Shown here: one piece after another, positions 52,140 to 59,977 of the stretch
Layout of the letters: each line of letters starts with the position of its first letter
Position numbering within the stretch: the first letter of the stretch is position 1
Assembly: GCA_035710515.1 (NCBI GenBank)
Contig: DASTDE010000002.1
Coordinates: 143,389 to 207,388, forward strand
Origin: Candidatus Rubrimentiphilum sp.
GTDB taxonomy: Bacteria > Vulcanimicrobiota > Vulcanimicrobiia > Vulcanimicrobiales > Vulcanimicrobiaceae
Direction: 5' to 3'
DNA length: 64,000 bases
Notes under the pieces: generated by a model
The model's database searches: none
Told to the model about the DNA's origin: nothing
The model's input: only the letters and a program-made list of their open reading frames with translations
Made by a program: the position numbers and the translations under genes

Positions 52140-52615
52140 CCCGCGGCGCGTTCGCTGCGAGCCTCGCGTCGGCAATCGGCGCGTTCGCGCTGATGCGCGG
52201 CGCACGAGCAAGTGATGGCTACGCAGTTACGCACAGCGATGCGGAGTGGCGGCAAATTCTCGGGCCGGCGCGGTATGAGATTTTGCGACAGGGCGGCACC
52301 GAGCCGCCCGGCAGCAGCGCGCTGAACAACGAACATCGTTCCGGCATCTATCACTGCGCGGGCTGCGATCTCTCGCTCTTCTCTTCGAAGACGAAGTATG
52401 ACGCGGGCGAGGGTTGGCCGAGCTTTTATACCGTTTTGCCGAACGCAACGCGCACTAAAGCCGACTACGAGCTTCTTGAACCGCGCACCGAAGTGCACTG
52501 CAAGCGTTGCGGCGGGCATCTCGGGCATATCTTCAACGACGGCCCGCAGCCGACAGGCTTGCGCTATTGCATCGACGGTTTGGCGTTAAAGTTCGCGCCG
52601 GGGCGCGCGGCCTAA
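52121..52615 (+). CDS. msrB: Peptide-methionine (R)-S-oxide reductase, exported
   Basis: The 164-residue protein begins with a Tat/Sec-like signal ([20 protein letters not shown], ending near RGARA). Zinc-binding cysteines: CAGC and [10 protein letters not shown]; the catalytic Cys is in LRYCIDG near the C-terminus; [11 protein letters not shown] and [11 protein letters not shown] are typical. It reduces methionine-R-sulfoxide, here outside the cytoplasm, probably with a membrane electron donor. It overlaps msrA by 19 bases in another frame, so they are co-translated. Confidence 0.9.
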   Translation: MSHRILTRGAFAASLASAIGAFALMRGARASDGYAVTHSDAEWRQILGPARYEILRQGGTEPPGSSALNNEHRSGIYHCAGCDLSLFSSKTKYDAGEGWPSFYTVLPNATRTKADYELLEPRTEVHCKRCGGHLGHIFNDGPQPTGLRYCIDGLALKFAPGRAA

Positions 52616-52617
52616 GT

Positions 52618-53055
52618 TTACAACGCGCCTTTGTTGGCGCGCGCCATCACGTCGTTAAGCGTGAGGATTTCGATCTTCTCCGACTCGCGAATGTACGAGC
52701 GAAACTCTTCGGAGAGATAGAAGTCAACTAAACCGGCGGTAAAACCGCTCCCGCCGACGACGATGTACGCTTTATCGTAGGCCGGATTCTCACGCAGCGC
52801 GTGCAGCAGCTTGATGACTTCATAGGGAACTTTTTCTTCGGCGCTGCCGGCGGTCTGCTGCCACTTGAGCGAGACCAGAAACTTCGACCCGTTGGGCCGC
52901 ATGCCGACGAGATCCGCGCGGTGTTTTCCGCCGCCCGGCTTCGTTCCGACAACCACTTGTTTTTCGACCGCGTAACTGTTGTTGAGCAGCACGGCTTCCA
53001 CGCCCGCCTCGAGCGTCGAGCCCGTTTTCGTGCCGATGCTGCCCGGGAAAAGCAT
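52618..53055 (-). CDS. PD-(D/E)XK-type restriction endonuclease-like protein
   Basis: A 145-residue protein whose gene starts within the stop of the adjacent methyltransferase gene. A nuclease-like motif is visible: E20, D48 in KHRADLVG and K64 in FLVSLKWQ, so the (D/E)xK acid is replaced by Ser62. GGGKHRADLVGM and VPYEVIKLLHAL fit a small PD-(D/E)XK restriction enzyme. Paired with a Dam-like methyltransferase it most likely cleaves unmethylated DNA at the same site. The cutting activity is inferred from position and motif, not certain. Confidence 0.75.
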   Translation of the reverse strand: MLFPGSIGTKTGSTLEAGVEAVLLNNSYAVEKQVVVGTKPGGGKHRADLVGMRPNGSKFLVSLKWQQTAGSAEEKVPYEVIKLLHALRENPAYDKAYIVVGGSGFTAGLVDFYLSEEFRSYIRESEKIEILTLNDVMARANKGAL

Positions 53056-53873
53056 TAGAGGTTCCGCATCGCCAGCATCTCGCGCGCATCGTCACGATTG
53101 CCGTCGCAACTGATCCGCCGCGGCGCATACAGAATGCGCACGGTGAATCCGAGTTTTTTGTAGAGGTCCACGATGCGTTTGGTTGCGGCCTGGTTCGACG
53201 CGACAACAGGACCGGGGTGCGCCGCCAAACGTTTTGCCAGCCGCTGCTGGTCGCGCCAGTGAAAGCCGCCGGCCGAATACGAGGTGAACTCGACGTCATA
53301 GGGCGGATCGGCGTAGATGAAGTCATCGGGACGAATATCGATCGCTTCGAAGTCACCTTCGGTGAATTCGTACCGTGAGAGCGTCGGACGGTACTCCGAG
53401 AAATCCTTACGATACGCGATTTGTTTGTAACGCCCGAACGGTACGTTAAAAAATCCGCGCGCGTTGAACCGGCAGAGCCCATTGTAACCGGTGCGATTCA
53501 AGTAATAAAACAGCGCGGCGGCTTCCGCCGTCTCGCCTTCGCCATTGCGAATCAATTCGTTGAAGCGCGAGCGATTGTGGGCGTAGACCGCGCGGTCGTT
53601 TTTCAGGCTGACGCCGGTTTCGCGCAGATCTAAACCGCGCTGCAGCCAGCGATAGAACGAGATCAGGTGCGGGTTCACGTCATTCAGGAGCGCCCGGCGG
53701 GGGAGCAGTCCCAGCGTGACCGCCATGCCGCCTGCAAACGGCTCCACGAGGCGGCGGCTCCGGTGGGGGTCCCAAAGTTCGAGGAGATGCGGCACGAGCC
53801 AGCGCTTCCCGCCGGCCCACTTTAAGGGCGGCGAAAGCGCCTCGGAGATCACTTCCTCGACGGCGACGGCCAT
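53055..53873 (-). CDS. DNA adenine methyltransferase (Dam/DpnII-like)
   Basis: The 272-residue enzyme has motif X KWAGGKRWL, motif I VEPFAGGMAV (about 43-52) and motif IV DPPYD at 189-193, the D12 class to which Dam and M.DpnIIA belong. NRTGYNGLCR at 126-135 is the conserved target-recognition helix of this class, which methylates GATC adenine in known members; the recognition sequence here is not proven. It forms a two-gene operon with the nuclease by a one-base overlap, giving a type II restriction-modification system. Confidence 0.88.
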   Translation of the reverse strand: MAVAVEEVISEALSPPLKWAGGKRWLVPHLLELWDPHRSRRLVEPFAGGMAVTLGLLPRRALLNDVNPHLISFYRWLQRGLDLRETGVSLKNDRAVYAHNRSRFNELIRNGEGETAEAAALFYYLNRTGYNGLCRFNARGFFNVPFGRYKQIAYRKDFSEYRPTLSRYEFTEGDFEAIDIRPDDFIYADPPYDVEFTSYSAGGFHWRDQQRLAKRLAAHPGPVVASNQAATKRIVDLYKKLGFTVRILYAPRRISCDGNRDDAREMLAMRNL

Positions 53874-53943
53874 GCGCCCATCATTGCGCGGCCGGGTGCC
53901 ACCTGCCTGTCACTGTGCGGCGGGCGTTCGGGCGCTTTTTCGG

Positions 53944-54132
53944 CTAGTGATCGCGAAAATTGCTGACTTCGTCCATCGTCGGGTCGAGCCGCAGGTCTTC
54001 CACCGCATACCCGCGCTCTTCGTGTCCCGTCGGCGTGGAAATCCGCACGATAATCTGGTGCGGATGCACCTCTTTCACCGTGCCCTCTTCCTTGGTCGCG
54101 TCCACGAACACCCTATCGCCTGCTTTTAACAT
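53944..54132 (-). CDS. Small KOW/SH3-like hypothetical protein
   Basis: A 62-residue protein from ATG 54130-54132; the longer frame adds a segment that overlaps the tRNA promoter region. MLKAGDRVFVDATKEEGTVK followed by EVHPHQIIVRIS and HEERGYAVEDLR is a single beta-barrel-like domain of the KOW/Tudor kind. Such domains bind RNA or protein. No clear function. It lies about 115 bases from tRNA-Thr on the other strand. Confidence 0.6.
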   Translation of the reverse strand: MLKAGDRVFVDATKEEGTVKEVHPHQIIVRISTPTGHEERGYAVEDLRLDPTMDEVSNFRDH

Positions 54133-54246
54133 CTTGCTGGTCCTCCACGATATATATAGCGCATGATTCAGCGTTGCCCTAGCGCAGCATGGAAACTCGT
54201 ACGCCCGCAGGGTCGTTGGTCGCAAGGGAGAACGAGATTCGGCCGC

Positions 54247-54322
54247 GCCGACGTAGCTCAGTTGGTAGAGCAGCCGCTTCGTAAGCGGCAGGTCCGGGGT
54301 TCAAGTCCCCGCGTCGGCTCCA
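54247..54322 (+). tRNA. tRNA-Thr (CGT)
   Basis: A 76-nt cloverleaf: acceptor GCCGACG/CGTCGGC, D-arm GCTC/GAGC with AGTTGGTA loop, anticodon stem GCCGC/GCGGC with loop TTCGTAA (anticodon CGT, reading ACG), T-arm CGGGG/CCCCG with TTCAAGT loop, discriminator T and encoded CCA at 54320-54322. All stems are fully paired. Confidence 0.95.
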
Positions 54323-54328
54323 TGTGAA

Positions 54329-54357
54329 AACGCAACGCGATACGTGTTGCGTTTTTA
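54329..54357 (+). terminator. Terminator after tRNA-Thr
   Basis: AACGCAAC (54329-54336) pairs with GTTGCGTT (54346-54353) around GCGATACGT, followed by TTT and T-rich sequence. Confidence 0.75.
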
Positions 54358-54400
54358 TTGTGCCATACAGGTGGCACTTCCAAGAACGATAATTAGATCC

Positions 54401-54916
54401 ATGAGAATATCTACGAGGAAGATTATTACTTGTAGGCGGAACGGCTGTGATAATCTTGTCGGCAGAAATGCGTTCATCTACTGCTCTAACAAATGTTGCG
54501 CTGCCTTTCACCACGAAGAGTATGTCCGCCGCTGGCTTTCGGGTGAGATCGACGGCACGACAACGAGCTTTGACAAACCTTCCGGTCACATAAGAACGTA
54601 CATGATCGCAACGTATGGAGAAAAGTGCTGCGTGTGCGGATGGAACGAACGTAATCCGCATACCGGGCGCATCCCGATTCACATCGACCATATCGACGGA
54701 AATGCACGGAATAACCGGCCTGAAAACCTTCGTTTCCTCTGTCCCAACCACCACGCCCTTACGGAAACGTATGGCAATGCCAATGTGGGCAACGGGCGTA
54801 AGGGTCGGCGAGCGCGCTATGTCAAGGGGTTACATTTTTCGCCGCTCATTCTTCCGAAACGGCTACTACGAACTACGGTCGATAGCGAAAGCGCTGAATG
54901 TATGACGCGGTTGTAG
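54401..54916 (+). CDS. HNH endonuclease-like protein
   Basis: A 171-residue protein from ATG 54401; an earlier start at 54344 is possible but lies in the terminator. Two zinc-binding cysteine pairs precede the HNH core: TCRRNGCDN, CSNKCC, then CCVCGWNERNPHTGRIPIHI, the HNH residues in HIDHIDGNARNN and RPENLRFLCPNHHALTETYG. Such proteins are often phage or mobile-element nucleases. Its 5' part is more AT-rich than its neighbours, and it lies right after a tRNA gene, which suggests acquisition at a tRNA attachment site, but no integrase or att repeat is visible. It overlaps the propeller gene by 44 bases, convergently. Confidence 0.78.
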   Translation: MRISTRKIITCRRNGCDNLVGRNAFIYCSNKCCAAFHHEEYVRRWLSGEIDGTTTSFDKPSGHIRTYMIATYGEKCCVCGWNERNPHTGRIPIHIDHIDGNARNNRPENLRFLCPNHHALTETYGNANVGNGRKGRRARYVKGLHFSPLILPKRLLRTTVDSESAECMTRL

Positions 54917-55793
54917 TCGTGCTGCCCGGAGGGCGCACACCCCACACGGCCCAAATATCGCCGGTCTTCGGATCGATAGCCACGGTATGCAATCCCGGCG
55001 AAACGTCGAGCGTACCGATAATCGTCGGCGGTCCATTCTGGTTGATTTTTAAAAGTGTTATTCCGCTACCCGCGCATGCCATGAGCTGCCGCGAAGCGTC
55101 GAGATCGCATTGGTCGACGCGGGACGGATAGTCCATCGTCCACAAAAGCTTCCCGGCGCTGGAATATCCCGACATCTTCTTGTTCGCGCCGGCCACGAGC
55201 AACAAATCGAACGGCGCATCATACTGCAGCGGATGATTGTTCGTAATCTCCGGCGTCGCGATCGTGCGCGAAACCGTCATCGTCTTCGGGTCGACGACGA
55301 CTATTTCGCTATCGGTGGCAATATTCTGATAGACCTCGTGCGTCGAAGGATTGACCTGCAAGTATTCCGGCTTGTGGCCGGGCAGCGCGATGGTGCCGAT
55401 TTGCTTGAACGTCTTGGCGTCGATGACGAAAATCTGCGTGCCGTTGTCTTCGTCCCCGTAAATTCTCGCATTCTGCGGATCGTATGCGATCGCGTCAATG
55501 GCACCCGACACGGCGACTCGCTGGACTTCTTTGAGCGTCACCGGATCGACCTCGGAGATGGCCTTCGCGTCGCCGTCACCGACGTACACGTGTCCCGTCG
55601 CAACGTTTGGCGCCGAGCCGGCCGCCCCGCCGACCTGCACGGTGCCCACAATCGTACCTTTATCGGCGTCCACGATGAGAAGCACCGCGCCGTGCGCCGC
55701 ATAGACGCGGCGTGCGGTCGCATCGACGGTCACATAGTCGAAACCGCCCGGCGGCGTGACGCTGATTGGTGGAGCTGCGGCAACGATCGGCAT
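54873..55793 (-). CDS. YVTN-type beta-propeller protein
   Basis: A 306-residue protein of repeated units ending in D-x-x-T: VTVDATARRVYAAHGAVLLIV, VDADKGTIVGTVQVGGAAGS, YVGDGDAKAISEVD, IDAIAYDPQNARIYG, FVIDAKTFKQIGTIALPGHK, VVVDPKTMTVSRTI. This is the YVTN propeller signature of surface or periplasmic binding proteins. No clear signal peptide is visible from ATG 55793, so the true start may be different. Function unknown; these domains bind proteins or ligands. It diverges from the usher gene by about 75 bases. Confidence 0.75.
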   Translation of the reverse strand: MPIVAAAPPISVTPPGGFDYVTVDATARRVYAAHGAVLLIVDADKGTIVGTVQVGGAAGSAPNVATGHVYVGDGDAKAISEVDPVTLKEVQRVAVSGAIDAIAYDPQNARIYGDEDNGTQIFVIDAKTFKQIGTIALPGHKPEYLQVNPSTHEVYQNIATDSEIVVVDPKTMTVSRTIATPEITNNHPLQYDAPFDLLLVAGANKKMSGYSSAGKLLWTMDYPSRVDQCDLDASRQLMACAGSGITLLKINQNGPPTIIGTLDVSPGLHTVAIDPKTGDIWAVWGVRPPGSTTTTASYIQRFRYRP

Positions 55794-55869
55794 TCTCTAC
55801 TCCTCGTGTGAAAGGGCCGGGCCCCTGCTTTTCGAAGACGCATGTGCGCGCCCTTCATTTTTCATCGCC

Positions 55870-58149
55870 ATGGTATTTTTTAGATGGCTCTCGATACTCT
55901 TGACCGCACTGGCGCTTCTCGCGCCGGCGATACAAGCGCGCCCGGCCTTCGGCGCCGAGACGACCTCCGATTTTAGCGACGAGCTGCACCTCGAGCACTA
56001 CAGCGTGCGCTTGGACGGCGTCGTCGTTGACCCCGACGCCACCCTTTATCGCGCCGACGATCACACGATTTACGTTTCATCGGTCCAGCTCGACGCCTGG
56101 AAGCTCAAGCGCCCATTAAAACCCGCGTTCGATCGCGACGGCCAATCCTACTACGGCCTGCAAACCGACTTGACGCTGGCAACGTCGTTCGACCGCGACA
56201 CGCACGAACTTGACATCGTCGCCCGCAGATCTGCCTTCATCGGGCAGCCGAGCACGGAATTGCCGCCGATCTCGCCGGGCACCGGCCTCTTCATGAACTA
56301 TTTTCTCTCGCGTGAAAACGGCAGTTACGATTTCTTTTCCGCGGCCGGCAACGGCGTCTTCGAACAACGCTACCTGAGCACGACGGGTGATGATGGCCTG
56401 GAATTCCATCGCTCGCGCACGCGCTGGTTTCGTCTCAATCCTGCCAACCACACGGTCCTGCAACTCGGCGACGGCACGATCGACGGCGGTTGGATCGGAC
56501 AGAGCGCACCGTTCGGCGGCGTGCACTTTGCTTCGGACTATACGAGCGATCCGACGTACGTGCAGAATGGTCCGCCGACCGTTTCCGGCGTTGCCGCTTC
56601 GCCATCGCAGCTCGAAGTGTTCGTTGACAACGTCTTAGAGCTGCGGCGCGACGTGCCGCAAGGACCGTTTACGGTTCGCGATCTGCCGTCGTCGGCCGCT
56701 CACTCCGACATCGTCATGGTGCTCACGGATGAAAACGGAAAGAAAACGTTCCAAGTCGCGCGACCCTCGTACAATCCGGATTTCCTCGGCAGGGGCATGA
56801 CGACGTTCAGCGCGGACGCCGGGCTCGCGCACTCCAACGTCGATCTCAAGGGCAGTTATTACCGCGGCGGCGTATTTTCCGGAACCGTTCGATACGGCAT
56901 AACCAGCCGCATAACCGGTGAATTTCACGCCGAGGACATCGTCGGCGAGAATTTTGCCGACATCGGAGCAGATTTCTCGTTAACCGGCGACGACACGTTC
57001 GAATTCCGCATCGGGGACGGCAACAAACGCCGGGCCAGTCAAGTCGAGTATAATATGCGCCGGCGGGGATTCCGGTTTCGCGAGCAGCTTACGCTCAACT
57101 CGCTGCAGACCGAGCCGTTCTTCGGCGAAGACTTCGGCGACACGATCGCTCAAATCAGCGAATCCAGCGAGCTTGGCATTGACGTTAACCGCAACGTCTC
57201 GCTCAGCTTACGCCTCGATCGCAGCCGCGAGAATACCGGGTTCATGTCGTCCATGCTGTCGGCTAAAACGCGTTATCGCAACCGGGCTTTGACGCTGGAA
57301 GTCACCCCGCTCTATGACTTCGTGCGACGCCGGATGAGCGCAAATCTGACCCTGACATTTCGCGTGAGCCCCGACGAACGGCTGGTCGAGCGGACGGCCG
57401 TCACGGCGCAAGGGCAAAAGAGCGCGTCCATCGAGTACCGCAAGGATTCCGTCGACCCTTCGGATCCGATCTCGCTGGCCGCCAAAATCACGGCGAGCCG
57501 GTCGCAAGATCGCCGTTTTTACATCAACTACGAGATGCCGTGGTCGGCCGCCAGTTTTAACTTCCAGCAATTGAACGGCAGGAGCATCTACGAGCCGGAG
57601 ATCTCCGGCGCGCTTGCATTTGCCGGAGGCCGGCTCTATACGCTGCGCACGGTCGGCGATAGCGAGTCTTTCGGCGTGTTGCATATTCCCGGTCTACGAA
57701 ATGTACGAGTGTCGGTCAATTCCTCAGACGTCGGCCGGACGAACTCACACGGCGATCTCGTGCTGCGCGACTTGGCGCCATTTCGCGACAACGCCATCGG
57801 AGTCTCGACCGAAGACATACCGCTCGACGTGAACATCGTCGACCCAAAGCACGTCGTTCCGGCGCGCAGCTCGCCACTCTCGCTGACAATCCCAATCGCT
57901 TCGCGCGGCGGGTTCACGCTCACTGCCCTCGACGAGCGCGGTTCCCCGCTCGACCCGGGCGGCAGTCTTCAAAGCACTAACGGCAGCTATCCAATCGGCT
58001 ACAACGGCCGAACGTACATTGCCGGATTAGCTCCGGGTCCGCAACGCTTGACGGGCAGCGTCAACGGGATGCCGTGCACGATCGCGATTACCGTGCCGTC
58101 AAATGTCGATCAGATTCCCGATCTCGGCCGGCAGACTTGCCGCTTATAG
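55870..58149 (+). CDS. Fimbrial-usher-like outer-membrane protein
   Basis: The 759-residue protein from ATG 55870 starts with a signal peptide (VFFRWLSILLTALALLAPAI, cleavage near AFGA); the longer frame starts within the divergent propeller gene. LEVFVDNVLELRRDVPQGPF and the plug-like TVRDLPSSAAHSDIVMVLTD are the usher plug and barrel segment. The last 150 residues (IPGLRNVRVSVNSSDVGRTN; SPLSLTIPIASRGGFTLTAL) match usher C-terminal domains. Ushers assemble pili with a chaperone. No chaperone or pilin gene is in the window. The last 62 bases overlap the antisense small-protein gene. Confidence 0.78.
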   Translation: MVFFRWLSILLTALALLAPAIQARPAFGAETTSDFSDELHLEHYSVRLDGVVVDPDATLYRADDHTIYVSSVQLDAWKLKRPLKPAFDRDGQSYYGLQTDLTLATSFDRDTHELDIVARRSAFIGQPSTELPPISPGTGLFMNYFLSRENGSYDFFSAAGNGVFEQRYLSTTGDDGLEFHRSRTRWFRLNPANHTVLQLGDGTIDGGWIGQSAPFGGVHFASDYTSDPTYVQNGPPTVSGVAASPSQLEVFVDNVLELRRDVPQGPFTVRDLPSSAAHSDIVMVLTDENGKKTFQVARPSYNPDFLGRGMTTFSADAGLAHSNVDLKGSYYRGGVFSGTVRYGITSRITGEFHAEDIVGENFADIGADFSLTGDDTFEFRIGDGNKRRASQVEYNMRRRGFRFREQLTLNSLQTEPFFGEDFGDTIAQISESSELGIDVNRNVSLSLRLDRSRENTGFMSSMLSAKTRYRNRALTLEVTPLYDFVRRRMSANLTLTFRVSPDERLVERTAVTAQGQKSASIEYRKDSVDPSDPISLAAKITASRSQDRRFYINYEMPWSAASFNFQQLNGRSIYEPEISGALAFAGGRLYTLRTVGDSESFGVLHIPGLRNVRVSVNSSDVGRTNSHGDLVLRDLAPFRDNAIGVSTEDIPLDVNIVDPKHVVPARSSPLSLTIPIASRGGFTLTALDERGSPLDPGGSLQSTNGSYPIGYNGRTYIAGLAPGPQRLTGSVNGMPCTIAITVPSNVDQIPDLGRQTCRL

Positions 58150-58483
58150 ACGGAAGTTGCAAAACGATTGACAACGGTTGTTCCTTGCCGTCGAAGCACT
58201 CAGTAGGGCTATGAATCCGTCGATACGGCTCCTTGGCAATCCAACAGTTGCGCGTTGAGTGCTCATACACAAACATCCTGACGTGTCCGTCTCTGTCGGT
58301 CACGCCCTGGCCGATGTTAATACGACCGGAAAACATCATCCGGACCTCGACGACCGCGCCTCTCGCGGGCTGGCCGCGCTGAATGACGGTCACCTGAATG
58401 CGGGGGTTCGCGGCGCGCGCGTTAACCGAGACGAACATCGCGAGGCAAAGCAAACCTAGAACGATTGCCAAAGAACGCTTCAT
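58088..58483 (-). CDS. Small secreted protein, carboxypeptidase-regulatory-like fold
   Basis: The 131-residue protein starts at ATG 58483 with a signal peptide (MKRSLAIVLGLLCLAMFVSV, cleavage near ARA). The mature part IQVTVIQRGQPARGAVVEVR with GVTDRDGHVRMFVY and a CW...ECFD pair is a small Ig-like beta-sandwich. It resembles the next gene product in arrangement (VTVxxxGxPxxxAVVxV, then a GxTxxDG turn). It overlaps the usher 3' end on the other strand by 62 bases. Function unknown. Confidence 0.68.
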   Translation of the reverse strand: MKRSLAIVLGLLCLAMFVSVNARAANPRIQVTVIQRGQPARGAVVEVRMMFSGRINIGQGVTDRDGHVRMFVYEHSTRNCWIAKEPYRRIHSPTECFDGKEQPLSIVLQLPSISGKSAGRDRESDRHLTAR

Positions 58484-58578
58484 ACTCGCGCCTTGGCGGT
58501 CGGTTGAATACCCCCTGCGCATCGATTGCAGGCCTCCAGCTCCCGTGAGCAAAGCTGCCCTATCCGGAGGGATTCGTT

Positions 58579-58920
58579 ATGAATTTCACGCGTTTCGTCA
58601 TGGCCGCCGCTTTTGCGCTTATCTGCTTGCCGATTATGGTGGCAGCTTCGAGCACGCACTGGGTAACCGTCACCGTGATGCACGACGGCAAGCCGTTCTA
58701 CAACGCCGTCGTCACCGTTATCGACACGGAACCGCCGCCCGAGAATTTTACCGGATCGACAAGACCTGATGGTACGTACAAGTTCGCGATCTGGCCGAAT
58801 GCGAAAGGCGAGATCTGCATACACGCAAAGTCACGAAAAGCTCCCTGGCTCCAGAGCGACGCGGACTGCATATATGCGCCTTATCCGCCGGCTATCCGGC
58901 TAACACTGCACCCGGTTTAG
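58579..58920 (+). CDS. Small secreted protein, paralogue of the preceding one
   Basis: A 113-residue protein with signal peptide MNFTRFVMAAAFALICLPIM (cleavage near AASS). The mature part WVTVTVMHDGKPFYNAVVTV, GSTRPDGTYKFAIWPN and KGEICIHAKS shares the same layout as the divergent gene at 58088-58483, so the pair look like divergent paralogues of one beta-sandwich domain. It has two cysteines that could pair. It converges with the small gene at 58917. Confidence 0.68.
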   Translation: MNFTRFVMAAAFALICLPIMVAASSTHWVTVTVMHDGKPFYNAVVTVIDTEPPPENFTGSTRPDGTYKFAIWPNAKGEICIHAKSRKAPWLQSDADCIYAPYPPAIRLTLHPV

Positions 58921-59168
58921 GACTCGGCGTCGTGGAACGTCCCGCGCTTGGCGCTCGCGTCGAGTTCCAAATCGTCTAGAAAATAATAGACGATCTTCTT
59001 ATCGTCGAAGCCGACTTTCGCGAGCTCGCGACCGTTGAGCGTCACGACCTCGTGGATGTGACCGGTCTTGCCCGCGTAGGCATAGTTCACCGTGCCGTAG
59101 TTCGCATCACCCGGCTTGGGATGCGGCGTTGCCTTTACGCCTCGAAGCGGGGTGTTGTGACGGTGCAT
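58917..59168 (-). CDS. Small hypothetical protein
   Basis: The 83-residue protein from ATG 59166-59168 has no signal peptide. LNGRELAKVGFDDKKIVYYF and the Asp-rich C-terminus (DDLELDASAKRG) follow a His-rich N-terminus (MHRHNTP, KTGHIHEVV). I recognise no family. It diverges from the gamma-carbonic-anhydrase gene 17 bases away and converges with the paralogue gene. Confidence 0.55.
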   Translation of the reverse strand: MHRHNTPLRGVKATPHPKPGDANYGTVNYAYAGKTGHIHEVVTLNGRELAKVGFDDKKIVYYFLDDLELDASAKRGTFHDAES

Positions 59169-59185
59169 TAGAACCGTCCGTTTCT

Positions 59186-59728
59186 ATGGAACACGCCACA
59201 ATCATTGAGTATCGCGGCAAACGGCCGAAGGTCGACCCGTCCGCTTTTTTGGCGCCGACTGCCGTGCTGATCGGCGACGTTGAAGTCGGCCCCGAATCGA
59301 GCATTTGGTTCGGCGCGGTCCTGCGCGGCGACAATGGGCCGATCCGCGTGGGAGCGCGCACGTCGATTCAAGATAACTGCGTCGTGCATGTCAGCGAAGG
59401 CGGACGCACGCACATCGATGACGACGTCACTGTGGGACACGCCGCGGTGATGGAAGACTGTCACATAAAATCGCGCGCGCTGATCGGCAGTAACGCCGTT
59501 GTGCTCACGGGCGCGACGGTCGGCGAGCGCTCGCTGGTGGCGGCGGGAAGCGTCGTCGGCGAACAATCGCAGATCCCCGACGGCGTATTGGCCGCGGGCT
59601 CGCCCGCCAAGGTCAAGAAGCAACTGGACGGTGAGTCTGCTAAGTGGATTGAGATTAGCGCGCAGGAGTATGTAAAGCTTTCGCGCTCCTACCTCGCGGA
59701 AAACATCGGCAAGAGCACAGGACCATAG
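59186..59728 (+). CDS. Gamma-carbonic-anhydrase family protein
   Basis: A 180-residue left-handed beta-helix protein from ATG 59186; the longer frame starts in the divergent gene. Hexapeptide repeats run throughout (VDPSAFLAPTAVLIGDVEVG). The zinc histidines H68 and H85 are in place (VVHVS; VTVGHAAV). At the third position, normally H in the LHGC-type motif, the sequence is VMEDC, so E90 replaces His and H93 follows three residues later. Activity as carbonic anhydrase is therefore uncertain; the family includes ferripyochelin-binding-like proteins. It precedes korAB by about 250 bases. Confidence 0.87.
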   Translation: MEHATIIEYRGKRPKVDPSAFLAPTAVLIGDVEVGPESSIWFGAVLRGDNGPIRVGARTSIQDNCVVHVSEGGRTHIDDDVTVGHAAVMEDCHIKSRALIGSNAVVLTGATVGERSLVAAGSVVGEQSQIPDGVLAAGSPAKVKKQLDGESAKWIEISAQEYVKLSRSYLAENIGKSTGP

Positions 59729-59771
59729 GCTTGCCACGTTATCCGGCGGTCATCGAGGGTAGGGACAAAGC

Positions 59772-59963
59772 ATGGCTGACCATCTCTTTGAACCAAACGG
59801 CGACCGCAAGCGGCGGCTCTCCGGCCTCATCCTAACGCGCAGCCCATCCAGTCACGGCGAGATTCACGAAGAAAACATCGCTGAACGAGACGTGGACGAT
59901 CGCAAACGCGACGAGACCCAAGTCGAACGGGGCGATACGAGCGAGGTTGACCAGGAGGGTTAA
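59772..59963 (+). CDS. Small charged hypothetical protein
   Basis: Sixty-three residues, rich in Asp, Glu, Arg and Lys. The start ATG 59772 has GTAGGGAC close upstream as a ribosome-binding site. It has no cysteine or membrane segment and no recognisable family. It lies 14 bases before korA. It could be a small accessory protein or a chance frame, since it is short and has an unusual composition. Confidence 0.4.
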   Translation: MADHLFEPNGDRKRRLSGLILTRSPSSHGEIHEENIAERDVDDRKRDETQVERGDTSEVDQEG

Positions 59964-59977
59964 CCGAAGATTAAGGC

